Shown here: positions 34,202 to 42,990 of the stretch, one piece after another | How positions within the stretch are numbered: position 1 is the stretch's first letter | How the letters are laid out: each line of letters begins with the position of its first letter | From: Kushneria marisflavi | GTDB taxonomy: Bacteria; Pseudomonadota; Gammaproteobacteria; Pseudomonadales; Halomonadaceae | Length of the DNA: 64,000 nt | Direction of reading: 5' to 3' | Assembly: GCF_002157205.1 (NCBI RefSeq) | Contig: NZ_CP021358.1 | Coordinates: forward strand, 124,001 to 188,000 | Notes under the pieces: generated by a model | What the model saw: the letters and a program-made list of their open reading frames with translations, nothing else | Databases searched by the model: none | What the model was told of the DNA's origin: nothing | Translations under genes and position numbers: made by a program

Positions 34202-36463
34202 TCAATGTAGATTGCCGCCCCCCTGACGCAGTCGACGAATATCGGTCACATTAGTCAACTGCCCGATTCGATTGATCACCTTGGACAGGGCATCAAGACC
34301 TGACACCTCAAGGGTGATTTTCAGTGTCGCCATGTGATCATCACGATTGGTCGAAGTGTTGACCCCCAGAACGTTGACCTTTTCATTGGAGAGGATACCG
34401 GTGACATCACGCAGCAGGTTGGAGCGATCCCATGCCTTGATTTCAATGTCGACCGGATACTGGATCGGCTGTTGCTGCCCCCACTCGACCTGAACGATAC
34501 GCGCCGGCTCATCGCTTTGAAGCTGCAGGATATTGGGGCAGTCCTGACGGTGAACGGTCACGCCACGCCCTTGAGTTATGAACCCCACGATGTCGTCGCC
34601 GGGGACAGGATGACAGCAGTTCGCCATCTGGGTCTTGAGATTGCCGACCCCCAGCACGGTAATGGTATCGGTATTCTCCCGCACGCCCTGACGACGTGGA
34701 CGGGCAAGCAGACGGTCAAGCTCGTCGACATCTTCGGTTTCACCAAAAAGATGCTGCGCCTGAGAGAGCACCTGCCCGATACGCAGATCACCGGCGCCAA
34801 TGGCGGCGTACATGTCCTCGGGACTGTTGTAGTTGACCGACTGGGCCAGACGCGTACGGTCCAGCCGCTCGAGATCGAGACGACGAAACTCACGCTCCAG
34901 CAGGACGCGCCCCTCCTCTTCATTCTGTTCTCGCGCCTGCAGCTTGAACCATGACTGGATCTTGGCTCGGGCCCGGGAGGTGCAGACATAACCCAGCGAG
35001 GGGTTGAGCCAGTCGCGGCTTGGCCCGCCCTTGGTGGCATTGAGAATTTCCACCTGCTGACCGGTCTTCAGGCGATAGGTCAAGGGCACGATACGACCAT
35101 CCACCTTGGCGCCACGGCAGTGGTGACCGACTTCCGTATGGACGCGGTAGGCAAAGTCGATCGGCGTGGCCACCCGCGGCAGGTCGATGACATGACCATC
35201 AGGGGTAAAGACGTAGATACGATCCGGGGCGATATCGGAGTTGAGCCCTTCGGTCAGATCGGTAAGCTCGCCGACCTCTTCCTGCCACTCCAGCACCTGA
35301 CGCAGCCAGGCAATCTTTTGCTCATAGCTGCGACTTTTGGAGTCAACATCCGTGCCCTTGTAGCGCCAGTGCGCGCATACGCCAAGTTCTGCATCTTCAT
35401 GCATGGCGAAGGTACGAATCTGGATTTCCAGCACCTTGCCTTCCGGGCCGAAGACCGCCGTGTGCAGCGATTGATAGCCGTTTTTCTTGGGGTTGGCGAT
35501 ATAGTCATCAAACTCGTTGGGCACGTGATGCCACAGCGAGTGCACAATGCCCAGCACCGTGTAGCAATCGGTCACCTCGGGGACGAGCACCCGAACGGCG
35601 CGCACATCATAGACCTGTGAAAAGTCGATGTGCTTGCGCTTCATCTTTCGCCAGATCGAATAAATATGCTTGGCACGCCCGGAAAGATCGTAGCGCGTAA
35701 TGTTTTGCGCCTCGAGAAGACGCTTGAGCGTATCCACCACATCGTGAATATAACGATTGCGATCCAGCCGCTTCTCCGCCAGCTGTTTGGCAATGGTCTT
35801 GTAATCGTTTTCATGCAGGTAGCGAAAGGAAAGGTCCTCCAGCTCCCATTTGATCTGACCGATGCCCAATCGATGCGCCAGTGGGGCATAGATATCAAAG
35901 ACCTCACGCGCCACACGAAGAGCACGCTCACGCGAGCCGTCCTTGACCTGACGCAGCATGCTGGTGCGCTCGGCAATCTTGATCAGAGCCACCCGAACAT
36001 CATCCACCATGGCAACCAGCATCTTACGCAGATTTTCCTGCTGATTGTGCTGGGTCATGCCCTGATGATCCGGTGCCTGCAATTGAGAGATGGCAGCCAT
36101 GCGCAGCACGCCATCGATCAAGCCCGAGACCTCCGCCCCGAACTCGCGCTCGATCACTTCCAGACGCGTCAGACCCTCTCGCACACTGCGATAAAGGACT
36201 GCAGCCGTAATGGCCTGCTGATCGAGCTTGAGCTCGCTGAGAATATCGGCCATTTCAAGACCGATACGAAAGGCAGAGTAAATATCACGCCAGGCAGGCT
36301 GCTGACTGGCCGCCTCCTGATTGATCTTCGCTGCAAATCGACACGCGCGCTCAAGCTCGGCTGGGTCCTTGAGCGCAACTTCGTTTTGAAGATGTGTCAT
36401 CCAGGTCGTGATATCGACCCGTCCATCGGCATCGAGCGGCTGATCTTCACGAACCTTGACCAT
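34202..36463 (-). CDS. relA: (p)ppGpp synthetase RelA
   Basis: This 753-aa ribosome-associated synthetase makes (p)ppGpp on amino acid starvation. The N-terminal hydrolase-like domain reads AAVLYRSVREG where active HD domains have LHD, so hydrolysis is probably lost, as in E. coli RelA and unlike SpoT. The synthetase domain has KNGYQSLHTAVFGPEGKVLEIQIRT and MHEDAELGVCAHW. TGS (YVFTPDGHVIDLPRVATPIDFAY), zinc-finger (ANCCHPVPGDDI with a Cys pair) and ACT domains follow. It lies in a cysM-rlmD-relA-mazG run on one strand. Confidence 0.96.
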   Translation of the reverse strand: MVKVREDQPLDADGRVDITTWMTHLQNEVALKDPAELERACRFAAKINQEAASQQPAWRDIYSAFRIGLEMADILSELKLDQQAITAAVLYRSVREGLTRLEVIEREFGAEVSGLIDGVLRMAAISQLQAPDHQGMTQHNQQENLRKMLVAMVDDVRVALIKIAERTSMLRQVKDGSRERALRVAREVFDIYAPLAHRLGIGQIKWELEDLSFRYLHENDYKTIAKQLAEKRLDRNRYIHDVVDTLKRLLEAQNITRYDLSGRAKHIYSIWRKMKRKHIDFSQVYDVRAVRVLVPEVTDCYTVLGIVHSLWHHVPNEFDDYIANPKKNGYQSLHTAVFGPEGKVLEIQIRTFAMHEDAELGVCAHWRYKGTDVDSKSRSYEQKIAWLRQVLEWQEEVGELTDLTEGLNSDIAPDRIYVFTPDGHVIDLPRVATPIDFAYRVHTEVGHHCRGAKVDGRIVPLTYRLKTGQQVEILNATKGGPSRDWLNPSLGYVCTSRARAKIQSWFKLQAREQNEEEGRVLLEREFRRLDLERLDRTRLAQSVNYNSPEDMYAAIGAGDLRIGQVLSQAQHLFGETEDVDELDRLLARPRRQGVRENTDTITVLGVGNLKTQMANCCHPVPGDDIVGFITQGRGVTVHRQDCPNILQLQSDEPARIVQVEWGQQQPIQYPVDIEIKAWDRSNLLRDVTGILSNEKVNVLGVNTSTNRDDHMATLKITLEVSGLDALSKVINRIGQLTNVTDIRRLRQGGGNLH

Positions 36464-36487
36464 GTAACGCGATTCCCATCATGTCTT

Positions 36488-37861
36488 TTATGTAGGCTGA
36501 CGCTCGAGCAGCACCAGCGATTCCAGATGTGCCGTTTGCGGAAACATGTCGGCCACCGCGGCCTTGACAAGGCGATAGCCGCCCTCGATCAATAGATGCA
36601 CATCGCGTGCCAGTGTGGCCGGTTCACAGGACACATAAAGCACTCTTGAGGGCCCCTTGACGGCCAGTGACTGACAAATGCCCTGAGCACCGGCACGAGG
36701 CGGGTCGAGCACCACAAGTGCGGCATCCTCAAGACCGGCAGGCGCTTTGGCAAGATCCGTACAGCGTGCTTCGACATGATTCGACACGCCGGCTCTTTCT
36801 GCATTATCGCGCAGGCGCTGCACCATTGACTCTCGACCTTCGTAGGCGATGACCCGAGCCCCCGCAGCCGCAAGCGTCAGCGAAAAATTACCCACTCCGG
36901 CAAAAAGATCCACGACCGGCATTTCCTCACTCACTTCGGCCCATGCCAGTACCTGCGCTACCAGCTGATGATTGACCTCGGCATTGGCCTGCAGGAAATC
37001 GCCACTTCGTACATGGATACTGGCCGCATCGTCTTTGGGAAGCGCGCGGTAATGAGGCCATACGTCAGGATGATCATCCAGGCGTTCCGATACCGGCGCT
37101 TCGCCTTCACCACAAAGAACACTCAAGAGCACTTCATGCGTTCTCGCAAATGCCTGCCAGCGTGCCAGATCGCCGGGCACACGCCGTAGCTGGCGCAGAG
37201 TGATCATGACGTGGTCATCCCCGGCCACCAGCTCGATATGACCCAGACGACGTGGGGCCTCAAGGGTTTCGATCAGGGCTCGCAGCGGCTCGATCAACAC
37301 TTCAAGGCGTGGCTCAAGAATCGGGCACTGCTCGATGTTGAACAATCGATCCTGCCCTCGCACCCGGTAGCCCATATGGATGCGACCATCATTACCAACG
37401 CGCACACCCAGTCGCGAGCGACGGCGATATCCCCACGCCTGCCCGGCAAGCGACAACGGTTCAGGCAAGGCAATGTCGTGGCGCGCCAGATGCTCACCAA
37501 GCACCTGCTGTTTGTAGCGACGCTGACCTTCAATGGCCAGATGCTGCAGATCACAGCCCCCGCAGCGTCCAAAATGCGCACAGCCGGGCGTCACACGCTC
37601 ATCAGAGGCCTTGAGTACACGGCGTACATGCCCTTCATCATATCGCCCGTGCTGGGTATGGATGGCCACTTCGATCTCTTCACCGGGTAGCGCCTGCTCG
37701 ATAAAAAGCGTCTTGCCCTCCCGATTGTGCGCCACGCCGCGCCCATCGTGCGCCAGACGCTTGATCACGACACTACCTTCGTCGTCGCGCTTCGCTCCCG
37801 GTGATTCAAGACGCTTGCGCGTTGCGGGGCGCTGCTGACGACGCTGTCCCAACATGGCCAT
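36488..37861 (-). CDS. rlmD: 23S rRNA (uracil-1939-C5)-methyltransferase RlmD
   Basis: This 457-aa SAM-dependent methyltransferase forms m5U1939 in 23S rRNA. An N-terminal TRAM domain (VVIKRLAHDGRGVAHNREGKT) leads to a 4Fe-4S cluster site, CAHFGRCGGCDLQHL, near residues 95-110. The SAM domain shows VVDLFAGVGNFSLTLA. The catalytic Cys is in VLYVSCEPATLARD near the C-terminus. Length is slightly above E. coli RlmD (433 aa), with a basic N-terminal extension. It starts 2 bp after the cysM stop, so the two are coupled. Confidence 0.96.
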   Translation of the reverse strand: MAMLGQRRQQRPATRKRLESPGAKRDDEGSVVIKRLAHDGRGVAHNREGKTLFIEQALPGEEIEVAIHTQHGRYDEGHVRRVLKASDERVTPGCAHFGRCGGCDLQHLAIEGQRRYKQQVLGEHLARHDIALPEPLSLAGQAWGYRRRSRLGVRVGNDGRIHMGYRVRGQDRLFNIEQCPILEPRLEVLIEPLRALIETLEAPRRLGHIELVAGDDHVMITLRQLRRVPGDLARWQAFARTHEVLLSVLCGEGEAPVSERLDDHPDVWPHYRALPKDDAASIHVRSGDFLQANAEVNHQLVAQVLAWAEVSEEMPVVDLFAGVGNFSLTLAAAGARVIAYEGRESMVQRLRDNAERAGVSNHVEARCTDLAKAPAGLEDAALVVLDPPRAGAQGICQSLAVKGPSRVLYVSCEPATLARDVHLLIEGGYRLVKAAVADMFPQTAHLESLVLLERQPT

Positions 37862-37863
37862 GA

Positions 37864-38760
37864 TCAGTGCTGCTCCGGAGCATAAAGACCGGTGGAGAGA
37901 TATCGATCTCCCCGATCACAAACAATAAAGGCGATCACGGCGTTGTCGACCTCATGGGCAATACGAAGGGCGCCGGCCAGCGCGCCGCCCGAGGAAACCC
38001 CAGCCAGAATGCCCTCCTCGCGCGCCAGACGCCGCATGTATTCTTCAGCCTCCTGCTGGCCGATATCGATGATTCTATCAACACGTGACTGTTCAAAGAT
38101 GCTCGGCCGATAGGCTTCAGGCCAGCGACGGATACCGGCGATGCTGGCACCATCCTCGGGTTGAAGGCCTACGATCTGAATCGCATCGTTTTTCGACTTC
38201 AGATAGCGCGACACGCCCATGATGGTCCCGGTCGTACCCATGGAGCTGACGAAATGGGTAATCCTGCCGCCCGTCTGCTCCCAGAGTTCAGGGCCGGTCG
38301 TTTCAAAGTGCGCCAGCGGATTGTCATGATTGGCAAACTGATTGAGCGGCTTGCCTTCTCCGCGAGCGATCATGGCATCGGCCAGATCCCGGGCACCTTC
38401 CATGCCCTGATCCCTGGTCACCTCGATCAGACGAGCACCGTAGGCCGCCATGGCCTGCTTGCGCTCGCTGCTGGCACTGTCGGGCATGATCAAAATCATT
38501 TTGTAGCCGCGGATGGCGGCGGCCATGGCCAGCGCAATGCCGGTATTGCCGGAAGTCGCTTCAATCAGCGTATCGCCGGGCGTGATTTCACCCCGTGCCT
38601 CAGCATGCGTGAGCATCGAAAGCGCCGGTCGGTCCTTGACCGAACCAGCGGGGTTATTGCCCTCAAGCTTGGCCAGCAGCGTATTGCTGCCCACCTGAAG
38701 TCGCTTGAGACGCACCAGCGGGGTATGCCCGACGGTGGATTCAATTGTGGGGTAATCCAT
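37864..38760 (-). CDS. cysM: Cysteine synthase B (O-acetylserine sulfhydrylase)
   Basis: This 298-aa PLP enzyme makes cysteine from O-acetylserine and sulfide or thiosulfate. The PLP Lys lies in NPAGSVKDRPALSML near residue 41. The substrate loop is EATSGNTGIALAMAAA and the PLP phosphate loop lies in SSMGTTGTIMGVSRYL. GVSSGGALAGA is the C-terminal Ser-containing motif. DYPTIESTVGHTPLVRL and the overall length fit CysM rather than the longer CysK. ATG 38760 has GGAG at six bases. A TATAAT lies 39 bp upstream. It heads the cysM-rlmD-relA-mazG unit. Confidence 0.95.
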   Translation of the reverse strand: MDYPTIESTVGHTPLVRLKRLQVGSNTLLAKLEGNNPAGSVKDRPALSMLTHAEARGEITPGDTLIEATSGNTGIALAMAAAIRGYKMILIMPDSASSERKQAMAAYGARLIEVTRDQGMEGARDLADAMIARGEGKPLNQFANHDNPLAHFETTGPELWEQTGGRITHFVSSMGTTGTIMGVSRYLKSKNDAIQIVGLQPEDGASIAGIRRWPEAYRPSIFEQSRVDRIIDIGQQEAEEYMRRLAREEGILAGVSSGGALAGALRIAHEVDNAVIAFIVCDRGDRYLSTGLYAPEQH

Positions 38761-38799
38761 GCAGCGCTCCAGAATCAACGGGATGCCAGAAAAGAGCCA

Positions 38800-38805
38800 A
38801 TTATA
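38800..38805 (-). promoter_or_regulatory. Candidate -10 element of cysM
   Basis: A perfect TATAAT on the minus strand, 39 bp before the cysM ATG in a 70-bp gap after pdxJ. The -35 at 17 bp (ACAAAG) is poor. Confidence 0.5.
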
Positions 38806-38830
38806 GCGCGGCCCGCTTAATGCTTTGTTT

Positions 38831-39610
38831 TCAGTCCGGGCGCTCGAACGTGCTGTAGGCGCGCGCCTGCACCATCAAGCGCTTCATCTCCCGCACGGCC
38901 TCACCCAGCCCGGTCAATGCCGCACGCGACACGATCGCATGACCAATATTGAGCTCATGAAACCAGGGCATGGCCGCAATGGCCTCCACATTGTGGTAGT
39001 GAAGACCATGGCCTGCGTTGACGGTCATGCCAAGGGTATGAGCCATCTCGGCAGCCGCGGCAATACGAGCAAGCTCAATGTCGGCATCCTGACCCGACGC
39101 TTCCACCCAGGCACCGGTGTGCAGCTCTATCACGGGAGCGCCGGCATCAAAGGCCGCTCGAATCTGAGCCGGCTCGGGATCGATAAATAATGACACTTCA
39201 CAACCGACCGCACTCAGGCGCTGACAGGCCTTGCGAATGCGATCAAGACCGCCGACCACATCCAGCCCGCCTTCGGTGGTCAGCTCTTCACGTTTTTCAG
39301 GCACCAGGCAGACGTTGGCAGGCCGGAGGCGCTCGGCCAGAGCAATCATTTCTTCGACCACGGCCATTTCAAGATTAAGACGCGTATTGAGCATTTGCGT
39401 GGCAAGCTCAATGTCACGATCCTGAATATGACGACGATCCTCGCGCAGATGCATGGTGATGCCATCAGCGCCAGCGTCTTCACTGATCAGCGCGGCCTGT
39501 ACCGGATCAGGGAAACGTGTACCTCGCGCCTGCCTCAGCGTTGCGATGTGATCAACGTTGACCCCCAGCAGAATACGCGGTGGCAAGGCATTGGCGATCT
39601 GGTCAGACAT
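38831..39610 (-). CDS. pdxJ: Pyridoxine 5'-phosphate synthase
   Basis: This 259-aa TIM-barrel enzyme condenses 1-deoxy-xylulose 5-phosphate with 3-amino-2-oxopropyl phosphate in vitamin B6 synthesis. Signatures are [17 protein letters not shown] at the N-terminus, [34 protein letters not shown] and [12 protein letters not shown]. Length is close to E. coli PdxJ (243 aa). It starts 11 bp after the recO stop and ends the lepA-lepB-rnc-era-recO-pdxJ series, the order known from many gammaproteobacteria. Its product, PLP, is the cofactor of the neighbouring CysM. Confidence 0.97.
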   Translation of the reverse strand: MSDQIANALPPRILLGVNVDHIATLRQARGTRFPDPVQAALISEDAGADGITMHLREDRRHIQDRDIELATQMLNTRLNLEMAVVEEMIALAERLRPANVCLVPEKREELTTEGGLDVVGGLDRIRKACQRLSAVGCEVSLFIDPEPAQIRAAFDAGAPVIELHTGAWVEASGQDADIELARIAAAAEMAHTLGMTVNAGHGLHYHNVEAIAAMPWFHELNIGHAIVSRAALTGLGEAVREMKRLMVQARAYSTFERPD

Positions 39611-39621
39611 GTCATTCTCCT

Positions 39622-40332
39622 TCAGCGTGTGCCGTTTCGACGGCGGCGCATCAGCTCATTCATCAGTTCACGAGAGCGCAATTCACGACTCCCCAGAAGC
39701 GGCGCCAGCGCCTGACGCATCAGGACACGAGCGGTACCGGCAAGGCCCGAGGAATCCCAGTCTCCACGCGCCAGCCACCCCAGTGCACGCGCCTCGAACG
39801 CTGGCTCTTCCGGAGGTGCCGGACGAAAACGCTTCAAGGCAGGGTTGTAGAGATAACGCCCTTCACGATCCAGCGGTCTGTCCTGCTCATCGAGAAAGAC
39901 AGGCTCACTGTCGAGCGCTTCAAGAAGTGTAATTTCAAAGCGCCTGAGCGCACCGCTGCGTCGGTCGGGAAAAGGCAGGGCCTCAAGCAGGGCCGCATAA
40001 AAGGCAAACAGGGTGTCCACCGGCATCGATAGCGGCAAAAGACGACTCATCAATTCATTGGCGTAAAGACCGCAGATGAGCCCTTCCCCTGCCAGCATGG
40101 CCCCTGGGCCCTGGGATTCAATGATCCTCAGCGTTTTCAGATCTCCTTCACCCTGCCAGGTCAGATGCAGCGGCGTGAAGGGCTGAAGACGGTGACGTGT
40201 TCGGCTACCCGGACGCATGACCCCGCGGGCCACGGCGCGAATACGCCCATCATGCAGGGTCAGAATATCGGCCAGCGCACTGGTCTCACGCCAGGCCTGA
40301 CGGTGCAGCAGATACGCCGGCTGCAATTCCAT
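39622..40332 (-). CDS. recO: DNA repair protein RecO
   Basis: This 236-aa protein helps RecR load RecA onto SSB-coated DNA in gap repair. The N-terminal OB fold is visible as [33 protein letters not shown], and the helical C-terminal domain includes [11 protein letters not shown] and [11 protein letters not shown]. The zinc-finger cysteines found in some RecO proteins are absent, as in E. coli. It starts 2 bp after the era stop, and the start is well fixed by that coupling. Confidence 0.94.
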   Translation of the reverse strand: MELQPAYLLHRQAWRETSALADILTLHDGRIRAVARGVMRPGSRTRHRLQPFTPLHLTWQGEGDLKTLRIIESQGPGAMLAGEGLICGLYANELMSRLLPLSMPVDTLFAFYAALLEALPFPDRRSGALRRFEITLLEALDSEPVFLDEQDRPLDREGRYLYNPALKRFRPAPPEEPAFEARALGWLARGDWDSSGLAGTARVLMRQALAPLLGSRELRSRELMNELMRRRRNGTR

Positions 40333-40334
40333 GA

Positions 40335-41273
40335 TCAGTCCAGATCGTAACCGAGGCTTTTCAGAGCGCGTGCATCATCCGACCAGCCTCGCTTGACCTT
40401 GACCCAGAGCTTGAGCATGACCTTGCAGTCAAAGGCCCGCTCCATTTCAAGGCGGGCTTCCTGACCGATTTTCTTGATGCGATCCCCCCCCTCTCCGATC
40501 AGAATCTTTTTCTGACCATCGCGCTCGACCAGCATCAGGGCATGGATATGGATGATGTGACCTTCGTCACGAAACTGCTCGACTTCTACCGTCATCTGAT
40601 AGGGCAGTTCGTCACCCAGCTGACGCATGACCTTTTCACGCACAAGCTCGGCAGCCAGAAAACGCTGGCTGCGATCGGTCACCTGATCCTCAGGGAAGAA
40701 ATGAACGTTCTGCGGCAGGTGTTTGGCAACTTCGGCCTCGAGTGCCTCAACGTTGGTGCCATGACGCGCCGAGATCGGCACGATGGCGGCAAAGTTGCGA
40801 CGCTTTTCAAGCTCGGCCAGCCAGGCCATGAGTTTCGAGCGATCCTCGATCCAGTCCACCTTGTTGACCGCCACGATCACCGGTGCCTGAACGTGAGAGA
40901 GCTTCTCCAGCACGACGTCGTCTTCGCTGGTCCATTTCGTGCGATCAACGATGAAGACAACACAATCGATATCACGTAATGCCTGCGTGGCAGCCTGATT
41001 CATGAAGGCATTAATGGCCCGATTACGGTCCTTCTGCATGATGTGGATACCAGGCGTATCCACATAGATGGTTTGCGTATCGGCTTCGGTCTTGACGCCC
41101 ATGACCTGGTGGCGAGTCGTCTGCGGACGCCGCGAAGTAATTGAAATCTTTTGACCCAGAATGCGATTCATCAGGGTCGATTTGCCCACGTTGGGGCGGC
41201 CGACAATGGCCACAAATCCACAGCGCGTGGGCGCACCGGATTCGGGAGTGTCGTCCGTGGTGATATCGTTCAT
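40335..41273 (-). CDS. era: Ribosome-assembly GTPase Era
   Basis: This 312-aa GTPase binds 16S rRNA near its 3' end and acts in 30S maturation. The G1 motif is [16 protein letters not shown] near residue 25, G3 [10 protein letters not shown] and G4 NKVDWIED. The C-terminal KH domain holds [22 protein letters not shown] 41273 has GGAG six bases before it. An upstream in-frame GTG at 41285 would overlap that site. It sits 73 bp after rnc and is coupled to recO, as in E. coli. Confidence 0.97.
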   Translation of the reverse strand: MNDITTDDTPESGAPTRCGFVAIVGRPNVGKSTLMNRILGQKISITSRRPQTTRHQVMGVKTEADTQTIYVDTPGIHIMQKDRNRAINAFMNQAATQALRDIDCVVFIVDRTKWTSEDDVVLEKLSHVQAPVIVAVNKVDWIEDRSKLMAWLAELEKRRNFAAIVPISARHGTNVEALEAEVAKHLPQNVHFFPEDQVTDRSQRFLAAELVREKVMRQLGDELPYQMTVEVEQFRDEGHIIHIHALMLVERDGQKKILIGEGGDRIKKIGQEARLEMERAFDCKVMLKLWVKVKRGWSDDARALKSLGYDLD

Positions 41274-41346
41274 GAGATGCTCCACGTTAACGTGTGTCCG
41301 GTGTTAAAAGGGTGATTCGCAGGATTTATCGCGCTAGGGCAAGCAA

Positions 41347-42030
41347 TCATCGCCGGGCGGACTCGATCAGCGCCAGCGCCTGCTCGGCCGCCTGCTGTTC
41401 GGCATGCCGGCGGCTGGCACCGGTGCCACTGGTGGGCGCCTTGAGCACATCAACATGGCAGCTGACCGTAAACTGCTGGGCGTGAGCCTCTCCTTCAATA
41501 TTGAGAACCTCATAGCGCGGCAGCGGTATCTGGCGAGACTGCAAGAATTCCTGCAGGCGTGTCTTGGGATCCTTCTGGGTATCCTCAAGATTGAGCGCCT
41601 TGAGACGCGTTTCATACCAGGCCAGCACACAACGTCTGGCAATGACCATGTCACTATCAAGATAGATGGCGCCGATGATGGCTTCCACGGCATCAGCCAG
41701 AATGGAATCACGGCGATGACCGCCGCTTTTCATCTCACCGGAGCCCAGGCGAAGAAACTGGCCAAGCTCGAACTCGCGTGCCAGTTCGGCCAGCGTTTCT
41801 CCCTTCACAAGCCGCGCTCTGAGTCTTGAAAGCTGCCCTTCACGTGCCTGAGGAAAACGCGAATAAAGTGCCTCACCCACGACAAAGTTGACAATGGAAT
41901 CGCCCAGAAACTCGAGGCGTTCGTTATTGGCACCGCCGTAGCTGCGATGCGTCAGGGCAAGTTCAAGGCGGCTCTTGTCGTCAAAACGATAGCCGAGACG
42001 GTCGCTGAGGATGTTGAGGGAACTGCTCAC
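41347..42030 (-). CDS. rnc: Ribonuclease III
   Basis: This 227-aa double-strand-specific endonuclease processes rRNA precursors and some mRNAs. The signature [21 protein letters not shown] contains the catalytic acidic residues. A second acidic cluster is in [17 protein letters not shown]. The C-terminal dsRNA-binding domain has [22 protein letters not shown]. Length equals E. coli RNase III (226 aa). Its leader, between lepB and the ATG, carries a 12-bp perfect hairpin that could be an autoregulatory cleavage site. Confidence 0.98.
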   Translation of the reverse strand: MSSSLNILSDRLGYRFDDKSRLELALTHRSYGGANNERLEFLGDSIVNFVVGEALYSRFPQAREGQLSRLRARLVKGETLAELAREFELGQFLRLGSGEMKSGGHRRDSILADAVEAIIGAIYLDSDMVIARRCVLAWYETRLKALNLEDTQKDPKTRLQEFLQSRQIPLPRYEVLNIEGEAHAQQFTVSCHVDVLKAPTSGTGASRRHAEQQAAEQALALIESARR

Positions 42031-42070
42031 GAGATAGTCGCTTTATTCAATGAAACAGGCATAAATGATA

Positions 42071-42098
42071 ACAGAAGCTGTCCTTCGACAGCTTCTGT
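42071..42098 (-). promoter_or_regulatory. Hairpin in the rnc leader, possible RNase III autoregulatory site
   Basis: ACAGAAGCTGTC and GACAGCTTCTGT form a perfect 12-bp stem with a 4-nt loop, 40 bp before the rnc ATG. A second small hairpin, GATGG/CCATC (42101-42116), precedes it in the transcript. No T tract follows, so it is not a normal terminator. In E. coli RNase III represses its own operon by cutting a leader hairpin. The same arrangement is inferred here. Confidence 0.55.
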
Positions 42099-42148
42099 CA
42101 GATGGGATTTTCCATCAGAACCTTCTGACGGAAAGAAAACGGCAAACG

Positions 42149-42946
42149 TCAGTGCAGCAATCTGGCCTTGGTGAAGTCCGGCAGACCACCATTCCAGTGC
42201 ATCCAGACACCAAAGGCACGGCCCACGATATTCTCTTCCGGGACAAAGCCCCAGTAACGGCTATCGTTGGAGTCGTCGCGGTTGTCGCCCATCATGAAGT
42301 AGTGGCCGGGCGGCACGGTGACTTCACTCATCTGCGGTCCGGGCGCGTCAAGATTATTGAAGATATGGTGCTCGGCGCCCTTGAGGTATTCCCTGTAAAG
42401 CGCCTGAGTGTCGTCAACGCTGTTGTCATCCAGCAGCTCCTTTCGAACCGGCTGTCCGTTGATATAAAGCTGCTTGTCCTGATAGCGGATGCGATCTCCG
42501 GGAACCCCGATCACACGCTTGATATAGTTGACCGACGGGTCTCCGGGGAAGCGAAAAACCATGATATCGCCACGTTCGGGTTCACCAACGTCCAGAATCT
42601 TTGTATTGATTACCGGCAGGCGCAGACCATAGGAGAACTTGCTGACGGCAATGAAGTCTCCGACATCAAGCGTTGGCTCCATGGAGCGGGATGGGATCTG
42701 AAACGGCTCAATGACAAAGGAGCGCAATACCAGCACTACCAGTAGCACTGGAAAAAAGGCCCTGGAATAATCCACATACCAGGGCTCCTTCGGCGTGCTG
42801 GACGCTGCCGTATCGTGAGTGACCTCTCCCGGCGGTCGGCTGCCTCCAGTAGAAGTCTTGCGCGTACGGCGCAATACAGCGATATCGAGCAGCCAGATCG
42901 CCCCGGTCACAAAAACGGCGACCACCAGCAGAAGTGAAAAATCCAT
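42149..42946 (-). CDS. lepB: Signal peptidase I
   Basis: This 265-aa inner-membrane protease removes signal peptides from exported proteins. It has an N-terminal membrane helix (FSLLLVVAVFVTGAIWLLDIAVL), a cytoplasmic basic loop and a second helix (FFPVLLVVLVLRSFVI). The catalytic Ser is in IPSRSMEPTLDVGDF and the general-base Lys in NYIKRVIGVPGDRI. Box E is GDNRDDSNDSRYWG. The order lepA-lepB-rnc is standard. The gap to lepA is 42 bp and contains a hairpin that overlaps the lepA stop. Confidence 0.97.
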   Translation of the reverse strand: MDFSLLLVVAVFVTGAIWLLDIAVLRRTRKTSTGGSRPPGEVTHDTAASSTPKEPWYVDYSRAFFPVLLVVLVLRSFVIEPFQIPSRSMEPTLDVGDFIAVSKFSYGLRLPVINTKILDVGEPERGDIMVFRFPGDPSVNYIKRVIGVPGDRIRYQDKQLYINGQPVRKELLDDNSVDDTQALYREYLKGAEHHIFNNLDAPGPQMSEVTVPPGHYFMMGDNRDDSNDSRYWGFVPEENIVGRAFGVWMHWNGGLPDFTKARLLH

Positions 42947-42968
42947 TACATGCTTTCCCGACTCACGG

Positions 42969-42990
42969 GAGCGTAGCCGGGGCTACGCTC
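42969..42990 (-). repeat. Hairpin overlapping the lepA stop codon
   Basis: GAGCGTAGCC / GGCTACGCTC, 10 bp with a 2-nt loop, includes two bases of the lepA TGA. It lacks a T run. It may stabilise the lepA message or reduce read-through into lepB. Confidence 0.55.

Noticed and set aside
34202..36463. Calling the ppGpp enzyme SpoT
   Set aside because: The HD hydrolase residues are missing, and the rlmD/mazG neighbours are those of relA.
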